Assembly (NCBI GenBank): GCA_009746045.1
Contig: RPFO01001997.1
Coordinates: 1 to 62,000, forward strand
Direction: 5' to 3'
DNA from: Mesostigma viride
Taxonomy: Eukaryota > Streptophyta > Mesostigmatophyceae > Mesostigmatales > Mesostigmataceae
Length of the DNA stretch: 62,000 nucleotides
The position numbers and the translations under genes were made by a program. Below, piece after piece: positions 13,301-25,300 of the stretch. Every line of letters begins with the position of its first letter. Positions within the stretch are counted from its first letter, which is position 1. Under the pieces are notes generated by a model. The model had not been told where the DNA came from. It was given only the letters and a program-made list of their open reading frames with translations, and did no database searches.

Positions 13301-16300
13301 CTCGAAATCCCCCCATTGGTTTGCAAGTTTCGTTAGAAAGACTAGATAGTTTCTGGTTATACTTGTATTAGTTAATTCTGTTTAATTAGGAGTTGTAAAA
13401 TTCCACCTTTGTTGGTTTCTTCCACACACAGAACACTTTGCCTTCAATAGCATTTGTTGCTACTTGACCTCTACATGGGAGTAATCGAGCTGATGGGATC
13501 ATAGTAGTATGTGGTAACGCCACGCACGCGTTTTTTGCCGCTGGTCGTCCTCTGGTGGCTGGTCTGCCGCATGCCGCTGGTTGGTTCTTCTTCTGTTGGT
13601 GGTTCTGCCGCATGCCGCTGGTTGGTTCTTTTTCTGTTGGTGGGTCTGCTGCATGCCGCTGGTTGGTTCTTCTTCTGGTAGTGGTTCTGTCGCATGCCGC
13701 TGGTTGGTTCTTCTTATGGTGGTGGTTCTGCTGCATGCCGCTGGTTGGTTCTTCTTCTGCTGGTGGTTCTGCTGCATGCCGCTGGTTGGTTCTTCTTCTG
13801 GTAGTGGTTCTGTCGCATGCCGCTGGTTGGTTCTTCTTATGGTGGTGGTTCTGCTGCATGCCGCTGGTTGGTTCTTCTTCTGCTGGTGGTTCTGCTGCAT
13901 GCCGCTGGTTGGTTCTTCTTCTGGTAGTGGTTCTGTCGCATGCCGCTGGTTGGTTCTTCTTATGGTGGTGGTTCTGCTGCATGCCGCTGGTTGGTTCTTC
14001 TTCTGCTGGTGGTTCTGCTGCATGCCGCTGGTTGGTTCTTCTTCTGCTGGTGGTTCTGCTGCATGCCGCTGGTTGGTTCTTCTTCTGCTGGTCGTTCTGC
14101 CCCAGGCGGGACCCGCGGGCGTGCTGCCCCAGTTTGCGGTCTATGTGCTCCAGTGCCGGCTGCCAGAGGCCTACCAGCTGCTCTGCAAGCTCGTCTTTGC
14201 GGTGCTGTTTGGGGACGGGTGCGACTCGCCGCTATCCCCGTCCCCCACTGCCGCCACCATGCTACTATCCGGGCGCGCTGCTGAGGAACCCGATGGGAGC
14301 AGAGTCAGGGCCTCCGAGAGAGAGGGGTTTCTGGGTGGAGCCATCAATTCCAGCATCATGGCCCAGGAGGAAAGTAAGAGGGAGAGCCCGATGGGCAGAA
14401 GTGTCCCGATGAGTGCGGGCATGGAGGCAGAGAAAGGGTCTGGGGCTGAGTCGGGGTCGAGTCGGCCCACCCCGGTCCAGATGGCCAAGAAGAGGCTGCA
14501 TATCCGGACGGGCTCAGGAGCGGCCACGGGTGACAGCTCGATGCTGTCGGGGATCGCGTCGCCCATGCAGGTGGATTCTCCGCGTGTGGGCGCCGCGCCC
14601 GACCAGGCGGACGTCAACGCTGAGATCGGTGAGGGCTATAGCTGAATGCTGAGGTCGGTGAGGGCTATAGCTTACTGCTGAGGTCGATGAGGGCTATAGC
14701 CTACTGCTGAGGTCGGTGAGGGCTATAGCTTACTGCTGAGGTCGATGAGGGCTATAGCTTTACGCTGAGATTGGTGAGGGCTACAGTATAGCTTTACGCT
14801 GAGATTGGTGAGGAGGATGGTCAGACATTGACACTATGATCGGAGATGAGTGGAATAGGATGCCTTGTTCTTGATGAGTAGGGTGTGACATTCATGTTGA
14901 GATATGTTGGTGAGGGCTACCCACCCACCCACCCGCCCACCCACCCACCCACCCACCCACCCACCCACCCACCCACCCACCCACCCACCCACCCACCCAC
15001 CCACCCACCCACCCACCCACCCACCCACCCACCCACCCACCCACCCACCCACCCACCCACCCACCTTGACCCTAACAGCGGGCAATCTATGTGCTTTGAA
15101 CGTGGCCAGCTGATGGCCACCAAGTTCATAACATATTTTCTGATCTTAATCACATCTTCCCACTCACCAACCCAACCATCTACCCACCTGTGCCCCCACA
15201 GCGGGCGAGATGTGCTCGGAGCTGGGCCAGCTCATGGCCACCTACTTCACGCTTCTGCCCACCGTGACCCCCTCAACCACCACCCACAACGCCACCACCG
15301 GGGTCGACTATGACAACGGAAGCCTATTATTCCCGTCCCCCGTCACCTGGAAGCTGCTCGACTCCACCCTGGCCCCTTCCACGGGGACCGGGAACCCCCG
15401 CAAGGCTCCCGGGTCCATCGCCGGGGGCCCCCGCTCGGTTTCCCGTGCTCGTTTCTCATCGGCCAGGAGCAGCCCAGGGGGCAGCAAGGGGTCCCTGGTG
15501 CGAAAGGGCGGCGCGGGGGGTGGCGGTGGGGCCGGGGAGGAGGGCCACCCGACCCGCTTGCTCCCGGTTCCCCGCCAGAAACTAGAGAATGCGATTGAAG
15601 AGCTCCGGTCGCCCTTGGAACGGCAGGCCAGCGCGCAGGCGGCGATTCTGGCATCGGTCACCATGACCCCTGGGGGGGGAACGCGGCCCCGTCGAGGTTC
15701 CAAGGCACGGAAGCTTCTGGGTCAGGGACTCTGGAGCGCGCCGGTCGCGGCGGGATTGCTGCTGTGTGGGGGCTTGGGCTCGGAGGCGGTGGCGATGTGG
15801 GATATTGTGGGGGAGTGGCCAAAAGCGGTCATGCTGGCGTGCCTTTGTGGGCGCTCGCTGGCCACACCGATGACGCAGCGGACGCTGTACATCGAGCAGG
15901 TGGGCGAGGACGTTGGGGGACCTTTTCTCTGCTTTTGCGTCACATTCAAGATATACGTTGCGTGCACACTGTGCATGAAGCACGTGCATGAAGAGATGTC
16001 CTACTCTGCTTCGGTGACATGCACCACTGTGCCGCATGTGTGATAGGTACTGCGGGATGGTTGCATGGATGAACGGTAACAACTGTGGGTTGAAAATCGA
16101 ACCCTTGAAGTGACATGCGACCGCATGCAGTCACATGCACGATAAGCATAACACGTGCTCTGTAAGTCACTGAGCAGATAGGTGAGAACTGGCATGCCAT
16201 AACAACGTGGCCAGCTCTTGTCATATCTCATAATGCGTGCTGCAGGTTTATATCTAGTCACCGTGTGCATGGGTAAGTCACCGTAAGTGTGATGTTCAGG

Positions 16301-19300
16301 ATTGGTAGCTCGACACTTTCCGTTTTGTTGCTGTGGCTGCTATTATCTTAACCTAAGCGTGATGTCGAAAGCAACGATTACAGGCCATAGCACCAGCTAA
16401 CGCACACATGATCGAGTTGGCGTTCCACCATGACACGGAGCATATGGGAAATGTTTTGAGCCCTTCACAACCTGGGATGGAGTATAAGCTTCATCCAGAG
16501 TAGCTCCTTTATACTCATTCATTAGTTCATGCATTCATGCATTCACCATCCACCCGCCCGCCCGCCCGCCCGCCCGCCCGCCCGCCCGCCGCCCGCCCGC
16601 CCGCCCGCCCGCCCGCCCGCCCACCCGCCCACCCGCCCACCCACCCACCCACCCATCCATCCATCCATCCATCCATCCATCCATCCATCCATCCATCCAT
16701 CCATCCATCCATCCATCCATCCATCCATCCATCCATCCATCCATCCATCCATCCATCCATCCATCCATCCATCCATCCATCCATCCATCCATCCATCCAT
16801 CCATCCATCCATCCATCCATCCATCCATCGATCCATCCATCCATCCATCCATCCATCCATCCATCCATCCATCCATCCATCCATCCATCCATCCATCCAT
16901 CCATCCATCCATCCATCCATCCATCCATCCATCCATCCATCCATCCATCCATCCATCCATCCATCCATCCATCCATCCATCCATCCATCCATCCATCCAT
17001 CCATCCATCCATCCATCCATCCATCCATCCATCCATCCATCCATCCATCCATCCATCCATCCATCCATCCATCCATCGATTCATAATCGTCGCTTCCAAT
17101 GACGCATGCGGTGGCAGGCGGCCATCATCCTGCGGCGACGACTGCACCACTCCCTCAAGGAGGGCGACCTGGCGGGTGTGCTGCACGTGCTGCGGGTCGC
17201 CCAGGCCACCATGGATGCCGACAATTATGCTGACATGCTGCACGAGGTGTGTGGCTGGCTCGCTCAACTTGCCCAGGGCTGGAGAGTGTGATCATTTTTA
17301 TCTGGAGAGTGTGCTATTTTCTTTTGCTGAAGCCTGCCCAGTTGTCTGTGTTGGCCGGGGCTTCTACTCCCTTATTGGACTACTGGAAAGTTAAATGATA
17401 AGATTTGTAAAAGCCACACTGCTTCTCCTGGCCTCAAGAACAGAAAGCTGTGTTGATTTAATATCTACATAACACTTGGTTGGGAGAACAGCTGTTATCG
17501 GTCTCCTTCTCATGACCAGGACTTCACTGTCTGGCCAGTGGTGTGCTGGACAAGGAAAGGTTGGAGGACGAGGCTGCTTAGGTCCTGGGTTGTTGCCTGG
17601 CAAGCAGAGCTCAGGTGAAGGTGCATGGTTCCCAAAATGGATCCCTGCCTCATCTGCAGTATCACGGGCTCTAGGATATGTGCCTGTCTTGTTTTATTGA
17701 GTTCTTATCTTAGTGGGCTGATTTTGAGTTTCTTGTATGTTTCTGGCCCAGACTTTGATCGCGTATGTCAACATGCCGCACGCGTTCCTTTCTGTAAATA
17801 GAGACATTTGGTGGTGATCCACACCTTTTGGGGTTACTTTGAAAAGCAGTAGATATAAGAGGAAGACACGATGCCGTCCTGTGCCAGGCCAGGCGAAAAC
17901 GAAAGCACATGGAGTAGGCCCTGCTCCCTTACATTTTACACTAGCGTCGCAGCATTCCATGTGTACTATGCCTAGTAGATGTGATAGGTTTGCGTGGAAA
18001 ATCTTGGCTACCTAAACCCTTTGTACTATGCCTAGTAGATGTGATAGGTTTGCGTGGAAAATCTTGGCTACCTAAACTCTTTGTACTATGCCTAGTAGAT
18101 GTGATAGGTTTGCGTGGAAAATCTTGGCTACCTATGCCTAGTAGATGTGATAGGTTTGCGTGGAAAATCTTGGCTACCTATGCCTAGTAGATGTGATAGG
18201 TTTGCGTGGAAAATCTTGGCTACCTATGCCTAGTAGATGTGATAGGTTTGCGTGGAAAATCTTGGCTACCTATTACTAGTAGATGTGATAGGTTTGCGTG
18301 GAAAATCTTGGCTACCTATTACTAGTAGATGTGATCGGTTTGCGTGGAAAATCTTGGCTACCTATTACTAGTAGATGTGATAGGTTTGCGTGGAAAATCT
18401 TGGCTACCTATGCCTAGTAGATGTGATAGGTTTGCGTGGAAAATCTTGGCTACCTATGCCTAGTAGATGTGATAGGTTTGCGTGGAAAATCTTGGCTACC
18501 TATTACTGGTAGATGTGATAGGTTTGCGTGGAAAATCTTGGCTACCTATTACTAGTAGATGTGATAGGTTTGCGTGGAAAATCTTGGCTACCTATTACTA
18601 GTAGATGTGATAGGTTTGCGTGGAAAATCTTGGCTACCTATTACTAGTAGATGTGATAGGTTTGCGTGGAAAATCTTGGCTACCTATTACTAGTAGATGT
18701 GATAGGTTTGCGTGGAAAATCTTGGCTACCTATTACTAGTAGATGTGATCGGTTTGCGTGGAAAATCTTGGCTACCTATGCCTAGTAGATGTGATAGGTT
18801 TGCGTGGAAAATCTTGGCTACCTATGCCTAGTAGATGTGATAGGTTTGCGTGGAAAATCTTGGCTACCTATTACTAGTAGATGTGATAGGTTTGCGTGGA
18901 AAATCTTGGCTACCTATTACTAGTAGATGTGATAGGTTTGCGTGGAAAATCTTGGCTACCTATGACGAGTAGATGTGATAGGTTTGCGTGGAAAATCTTG
19001 GCTACCTATGCCTAGTAGATGTGATAGGTTTGCGTGGAAAATCTTGGCTACCTATTACTAGTAGATGTGATAGGTTTGCGTGGAAAATCTTGGCTACCTA
19101 TTACTAGTAGATGTGATCGGTTTGCGTGGAAAATCTCGGCTACCTATTACTAGTAGATGTGATAGGTTTGCGTGGAAAATCTTGGCTACCTAAACCCTTT
19201 GTACTATGCCTAGTAGATGTGATAGGTTTGCGTGGAAAATCTCGGCTACCTATGCCTAGTAGATGTGATCGGTTTGCGTGGAAAATCTTGGCTACCTATT

Positions 19301-22300
19301 ACTAGTAGATGTGATAGGTTTGCGTGGAAAATCTTGGCTACCTATGCCTAGTAGATGTGATAGGTTTGCGTGGAAAATCTTGGCCACCTATTACTAGTAG
19401 ATGTGATAGGTTTGCGTGGAAAATCTTGGCTACCTATTACTAGTAGATGTGATAGGTTTGCGTGGAAAATCTTGGCTACCTATTACTAGTAGATGTGATA
19501 GGTTTGCGTGGAAAATCTTGGCTACCTAAACTCTTTGTACTATGCCTAGTAAATGTGATAGGTTTGCGTGGAAAATCTTGGCTACCTATTACCAGTAGAT
19601 GTGATAGGTTTGCGTGGAAAATCTTGGCTACCTATTACTAGTAGATGTGATAGGTTTGCGTGGAAAATCTTGGCTACCTATTACTAGTAGATGTGATAGG
19701 TTTGCGTGGAAAATCTTGGCTACCTATTACTAGTAGATGTGATAGGTTTGCGTGGAAAATCTTGGCTACCTATTACTAGTAGATGTGATAGGTTTGCGTG
19801 GAAAATCTTGGCTACCTAAACTCTTTGTACTATGCCTAGTAGATGTGATAGGTTTGCGTGGAAAATCTTGGCTACCTAAACTCTTTCCCTCGCGTACTGT
19901 ACCAAGGAAGATGCCTCTGCTTGAATGCCCTGTACCGCCAAACCGGTGGTTCCAACTCCCACGATTCGTCATCCTTTTCTGGCATCCCACTTGGGGCAAA
20001 ACCACGCTTGATGGTGGCAAAACCATGCTTGATGGTGGCAAAACCGCGCATGATGGTGGCAAAACCACGCTCGTTGGTGGCAAAACCCCATTGATGGTGG
20101 CAGAACCATGCTTAATACGTGGTGCTCCGTCTGCCTGTTGGCAGTTCACTTTTCCTACCCCATCTGCCACCCTTACCCCCCCATCTCCCTTTGTCCACCC
20201 CTTCCCCCCCCTCCACCCACCCACCTTCCGCCGACAGGGCCTGAACCTCCTGCTGGAGTCCTGCATGAAGGCCTGCAAGGAGGCCTCACTGCTCTTTCTT
20301 GAGTCGGTTGAGTGCATGGCACGGACAGGTTCATCAGGGCCGGCAGGCCAAGCGGGGGCATCCATCACGGCCCCCTCGGGCCAGTTTGATGTGGCGGCGA
20401 CGGCCGCGTACGAGTACCTGTGGACGGAGGTGGACAAGAACATCAAAGCGTGCTTTGCGATTTTGGGGCCCCATGTGCTGCATGCCATGGTAGGTCGTGT
20501 GTACGTGCTTAGGAGCATTCTATGTTGGTTATTCAAGCTATCTTGATGGAGGCACATTATTAGTAAATTAGTATTGAACGTTGGACAGCGCAGCAGCAAC
20601 ATAGCGGCGAAGGCGTTGTCTCACTGAGTGTTCTCGTGTGTAGTTGCCTTTTGGTATCGCTGCTGATAGATATTGTTATGCTTTCCTCTGCCACCCACCA
20701 GAAGGATTCTGACGGAAAACATTGTGTTTGTGTGTATGTGGCCCGTGCCTTCCTCTCTCCGTGTCCCTGCCTTCCTCTCATTCTTCCGCCTTTCCGTCGC
20801 CATTTGCATGCCTTCCTCTTTCAATACCTGTGCCTTCCCCTCTTTATGCGCGTGCCTTCCTCTTCTCATATTTACGACTTCCCTCTCCATATGTATGCCT
20901 TCCTCTTCTCATATTTGTTTCTTTCCCTCTCCATGTCTGTGCCTTCCTCTTTGCTTCCTCCCCTCCTCCCCCTCACGCCTGTGCTTCTTTCCTCATGCTT
21001 CTTCTTTTCCTCCCCACCTTCCCAGGAGGATGATTGGCCCACCTTCCTAGCCTCCCTGCTCGAGGCAGCCCCCCCCAGCAACCTGGGTCGCATGTCTAGC
21101 GTGAGCGGCGCCAGCATGCTGCAGGACGAGCTCAACCGGGTGGCAGGGGAGGGGGGTGGGGCCAACGGAGCGCGCCAGGATGTGCGGCAGGTGGTGAGTG
21201 AAAGTTCGAGTTTATGAATTTGAGCAGGCACCCCTAGATGGGGCCGGGCCGCCGTCCTGCCCTGATCGGCACCTTTTTTGCTGAGAACACTTTCGCTGGA
21301 TCTGCGCCACAAATGCTGGATGAACCTGCCATGAATGGAAGAGTTTATTTAGGTATCACTTTGTTTCTAGGATCTAGCAAGTTCTTAAACATCTATTAGT
21401 TTGTAAGCGTGCTGTCACAGAGCCACTCATTGTCACAGGGCGCGCGGGCAAGAGTGGGCTATAGTTAGAATCAGCACATCCTCCAGGACTGTGTTTTGAG
21501 CATAGAGATTGGCCTTGCTGGGTAGATCATGTACTGCCAAGATTCAAAGGCACTTTTGGTCATTGTAGGAACTTGCTGGCATCCGGTGTTGGCTTGTTTG
21601 CTATCACATCATCATCGGCTTCCATATTCTGCCAATCCTGCACGCTCTTGAAACATGATAAGAGTCTCTCTCTCTCTCTCTCTAGTAGTATATATATATA
21701 TATATCAACTCTCTCTCTCTCGCTCGCTCGCTCGCTCGCTGTGGGTGGGTGGGTGGGTGGGTGGGTGGGTGGGTGGGTGGGTGGGTGGGTGGGTGGGTGG
21801 GTGGGTGGGTGGGTGGGTGGGTGGGTGGGTGGGTGGGTGGGTGGGTGGGTGGGTGGGTGGGTGGGTGGGTGGGTGGGTGGGTGGGTGGGTGGGTGGGTGG
21901 GTGGGTGGGTGGGGTGGGTGGGTGCGCGTGTGTGTCTGCGTGTGTGGGTGTGTTTCTCTGGGCTTTCTGGGCTTACCCCTTGCTTTTGGGGGGCGTCTCG
22001 ACAGGTGCGCCTGGCGCTGGTGAAGGCATACCACCTGGCGTGGCAGCTGCACTGTCGCGTGCAGCTCTCTTCTGCTGTCAACCGTTACCTTGGTACGTCG
22101 CATCGCCGGCCACGGCTTACCTATCGGACAAACGGGAGGGGGGGCTGTTTGAGTTAGATAGTGTGCACGTCACTAACACGCGACCCAACCCGAACCCATC
22201 CGTAACGCAATACAGTTACATATGCATGCTTGGCTTGCTATGGCTTGACCCTTCATGGGCGCGCCACCCACTCTCAACCCATCCATTTCCCCTTAAATCT

Positions 22301-25300
22301 CCTCAACCGCCCCTTGACTAGTTTATCCCCTAGTTTATCTCCTTAACCGCCCCTTAACTAGTTTATCTCCTAGTTTATCTCCTCAACCGCACCGTTACTA
22401 GTTCATCCCCTAGTTTATCTCCTTAACCGCCCCTTAACTAGTTTATCTCCTAGTTTATCCCCTCAACCGCACCGTTTTTCCTGCCACTCGCAACCATGTG
22501 TTCAAGTCGGCTAACCTGTGCCACCGCTGCCCCTGCCTCCCATCCCTCCCCTCGTCCCACCAGCCCTGCCCCGCAAGCCCAGGGCCCCCGGCGAGGTCAC
22601 CACCCCGCCCACACCCCAGCCTCCAGGCAGCAACCCCCGCGGGCTCGCCAAGCTGACCAGCGACACCCTCCCCCCGTTTCCACTCGGCCCGCACGAGGTG
22701 GCGGCGCGCCGGCTATCCACCGGGAGCGACCGATTGGCCGGTGCGGCCCCAGGGACCGACGCAGTGGCTTTCTTAGGGGGGGACCGGCGGCTTCCCGGGC
22801 GGAGCGATCGGCGGATCAGCACGGGGAGCGACATCTCTGTCCCTGCCGGTCCCCTGGGGAGCCAGCGGAGGGTCACTATGGCGGGAACCGAGTGGCAGTC
22901 GTCCGCCGATAGCGATGCGCATCGCGAGGAGGGGGATCCGGGCACGCTGGAGGAGCAGCTGGCGGCGTCGCTGGTGGAGTGGTCGTGCCGGCTGCTCAAG
23001 AGCAAGTGGTGAGCTGTCGGAGGGTGGTTTCATGGTGGCTGTAGAGGTGGCATGACCACTCAGAAGCCAGCAGATCTTCCAAATTTCGCCATTGGCGAGG
23101 CGAGGGTAGTTTATGGAGGGATGATAGCTGAGCAGGAGCAGGAGCAGGAGCAGGAATTCGCCAGAAGACATTAGCGTGGCAAGTGAGAGCAGGGGAAGAG
23201 AGGAGTGGGAGAGCGGGTAGCGGCGTTTGGGGTCTAGAAAATTTTACTGTGGAGCTTTTTCTCACTGCCTCAACACATATTTAACGAGAACGACAGTTGT
23301 GTCAGTTATAGGCCACTAGAAACCAACCTGTCCGTAAACAAACACCCTCTCAACGCCTAGTACAACTGTACAGCACGGTCATTATAGGTTCTACACCACT
23401 ACATGTTGTATGCCACAAGTTGTTCTATCAATACATTTTTATGCCACTACGTGTTCTACACCCCATGTTCTATGCCACGATTTGTTGTATGCCGCTCTAT
23501 GCTCTACACCACTCTATCTTTCTACCTATTTACCCATGGAGCCTCTACTCTCTCAACAATTACTGGCCGTGGAAGGCAAAGGTCTGCACCACACCATGTT
23601 CTATGCCACTCTATAATCTAGTCTACGTGGAAGACAAGGTCTGCACGTTCAGAGCGCCCCGGGACACCTCCAATGGCACCCCGAGGGTAGCAGGCTTTGA
23701 GTTCTCTTTTCAAAAGCGGGGCAACATAACCTGTCCTGGCTCAGAGCTCTGTCTGCATCATTATGCACGCACGCATGCACGCAACGCGCGCAATGCACAA
23801 AGAACTGCTGTCTACACTCTAATTGCGCCCCCCGGCCCCTGCATCGTGGACGCGCCCTGTCCCCACCACGCCCCATCACAGCTCCCACACACAGTCTGAG
23901 GTTCAGTGCACAGTCCTCAGCGTGTGCGCGCTGCTGCAGCACCCCACGACGGCCACCCTGGCCTCCCTGGAGGCCTCCTTGCCCAACAAGCGGGTGCTAC
24001 TGCCGGCCGTTCCCTTCCAGGAGCGGCTGCGCGCCTGCTGCGTGGCGCTGCCCAGCCAGAAGCTCTGCCCGGCGGCACTCACCAGCGACCGCGCTCTCAG
24101 GGACTTTGCGTGGGGGCTGGATGCCCTCCTGCGCCGCTTTGGGTGCCTGCGAAGGTGGGTGATAGGTTCCCAGTTGTTTCCCTTTGCTTGGGGTGCCTGC
24201 AAAGGTGGGTCGTGTATGCACCGTTGTTGCCTTTGCCGAGTGGGCCTGCAGAGGTGGGGGGTATGTATTCACTCGCTGTCTTGTTCGTTTTGAGCAAGGG
24301 TGGTGTTTTTTCCCTCTCTATTTCTTCACACACAAGCCTGTCGGACCTGGCTCATGGCTGGTTTGTTTGGTTTCCGGTGTCCATTCTAGACGATTCTGTC
24401 CCTGATTATGAATCTAACCCCCGTCTATTAATGACTCTAACCCCTTTTCTTTTTTTTGTCCTGTGGGCATGGTCCTTATTCTCCTCTGCTGACACGATGT
24501 GTGCGTGCATCGCTCACCAGCGGGTCCCAAGACTCGCCCGTGGATGCCCACCCGGGCCCCCAGCCTATCACGTCCACCTCCCACACCTCGCTCGCGTTCG
24601 GTGGCCGCGATCCGACCGATCCCGTCACCCTGGCCGTGATGCGGCTGCTGGCAACCGCCCCCACGGGCGATGGCACCCTGCCCAGGGCTGGCGCCTCGCA
24701 AGACAGCCCCTACGGCGGCGATGCGTCTGCGGCCTCGATGCTTGCCTTCGCGGAGCCTGTGGTGCACGTGCCCAGCAATGTCGAGGAGCTTCGGCCGATC
24801 GCAGAGGACCCCGTCCCCGCGTGTGTGCTGCGGTTCAGCCTTGATGTCCCAGGTGTGCCAGGGAGGGTTGCGGGGGGCGGGAAGGATTGTTAAGGGGGGG
24901 GTGGGGGAGGAGGAAGGAATGTTTAGGGGGGATTGTGGGGAGGAACGGCATGTTTAGGGGAATATGGGGGGAGGGGGGAGGACTGTTAAGGCGAGTTGTC
25001 GGGGGAGGGCTTGTGATGGGGGCGGTTGCACTGGGGTGCTTGTTAGGGCGGAACGATTGTTGTGGGGAGCGGTTGTCGTGGGGTGGTTGTTGTCAGGGAT
25101 TTGTCGTAAGAGGACAAACGTCATTGAGGGCTGATTCTGGGGGGGCCATTTTGGGGCACTTGTCTTGGAGGGGTTGTCGTAGGGGGCTCGTCGTGGGGCG
25201 CTTGTCGCGGCTGGGTTGTTGTGGGGGGGTTGTCATGGGGGGCTTGTCGTGACGGGGTTGTTGTGGGGGGGTTGTCATGGGGGGCTTGTCGTGACGGGGT

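Noticed and set aside
16527-17394. HPSI and MDGW repeat proteins
   Set aside because: Translation of a tetranucleotide array; the real coding part is only the short exon at 17118-17246.
17957-19885. CRISPR-like array of 46-bp units
   Set aside because: Units are directly adjacent without unique spacers, in a eukaryotic intron; this is a satellite.
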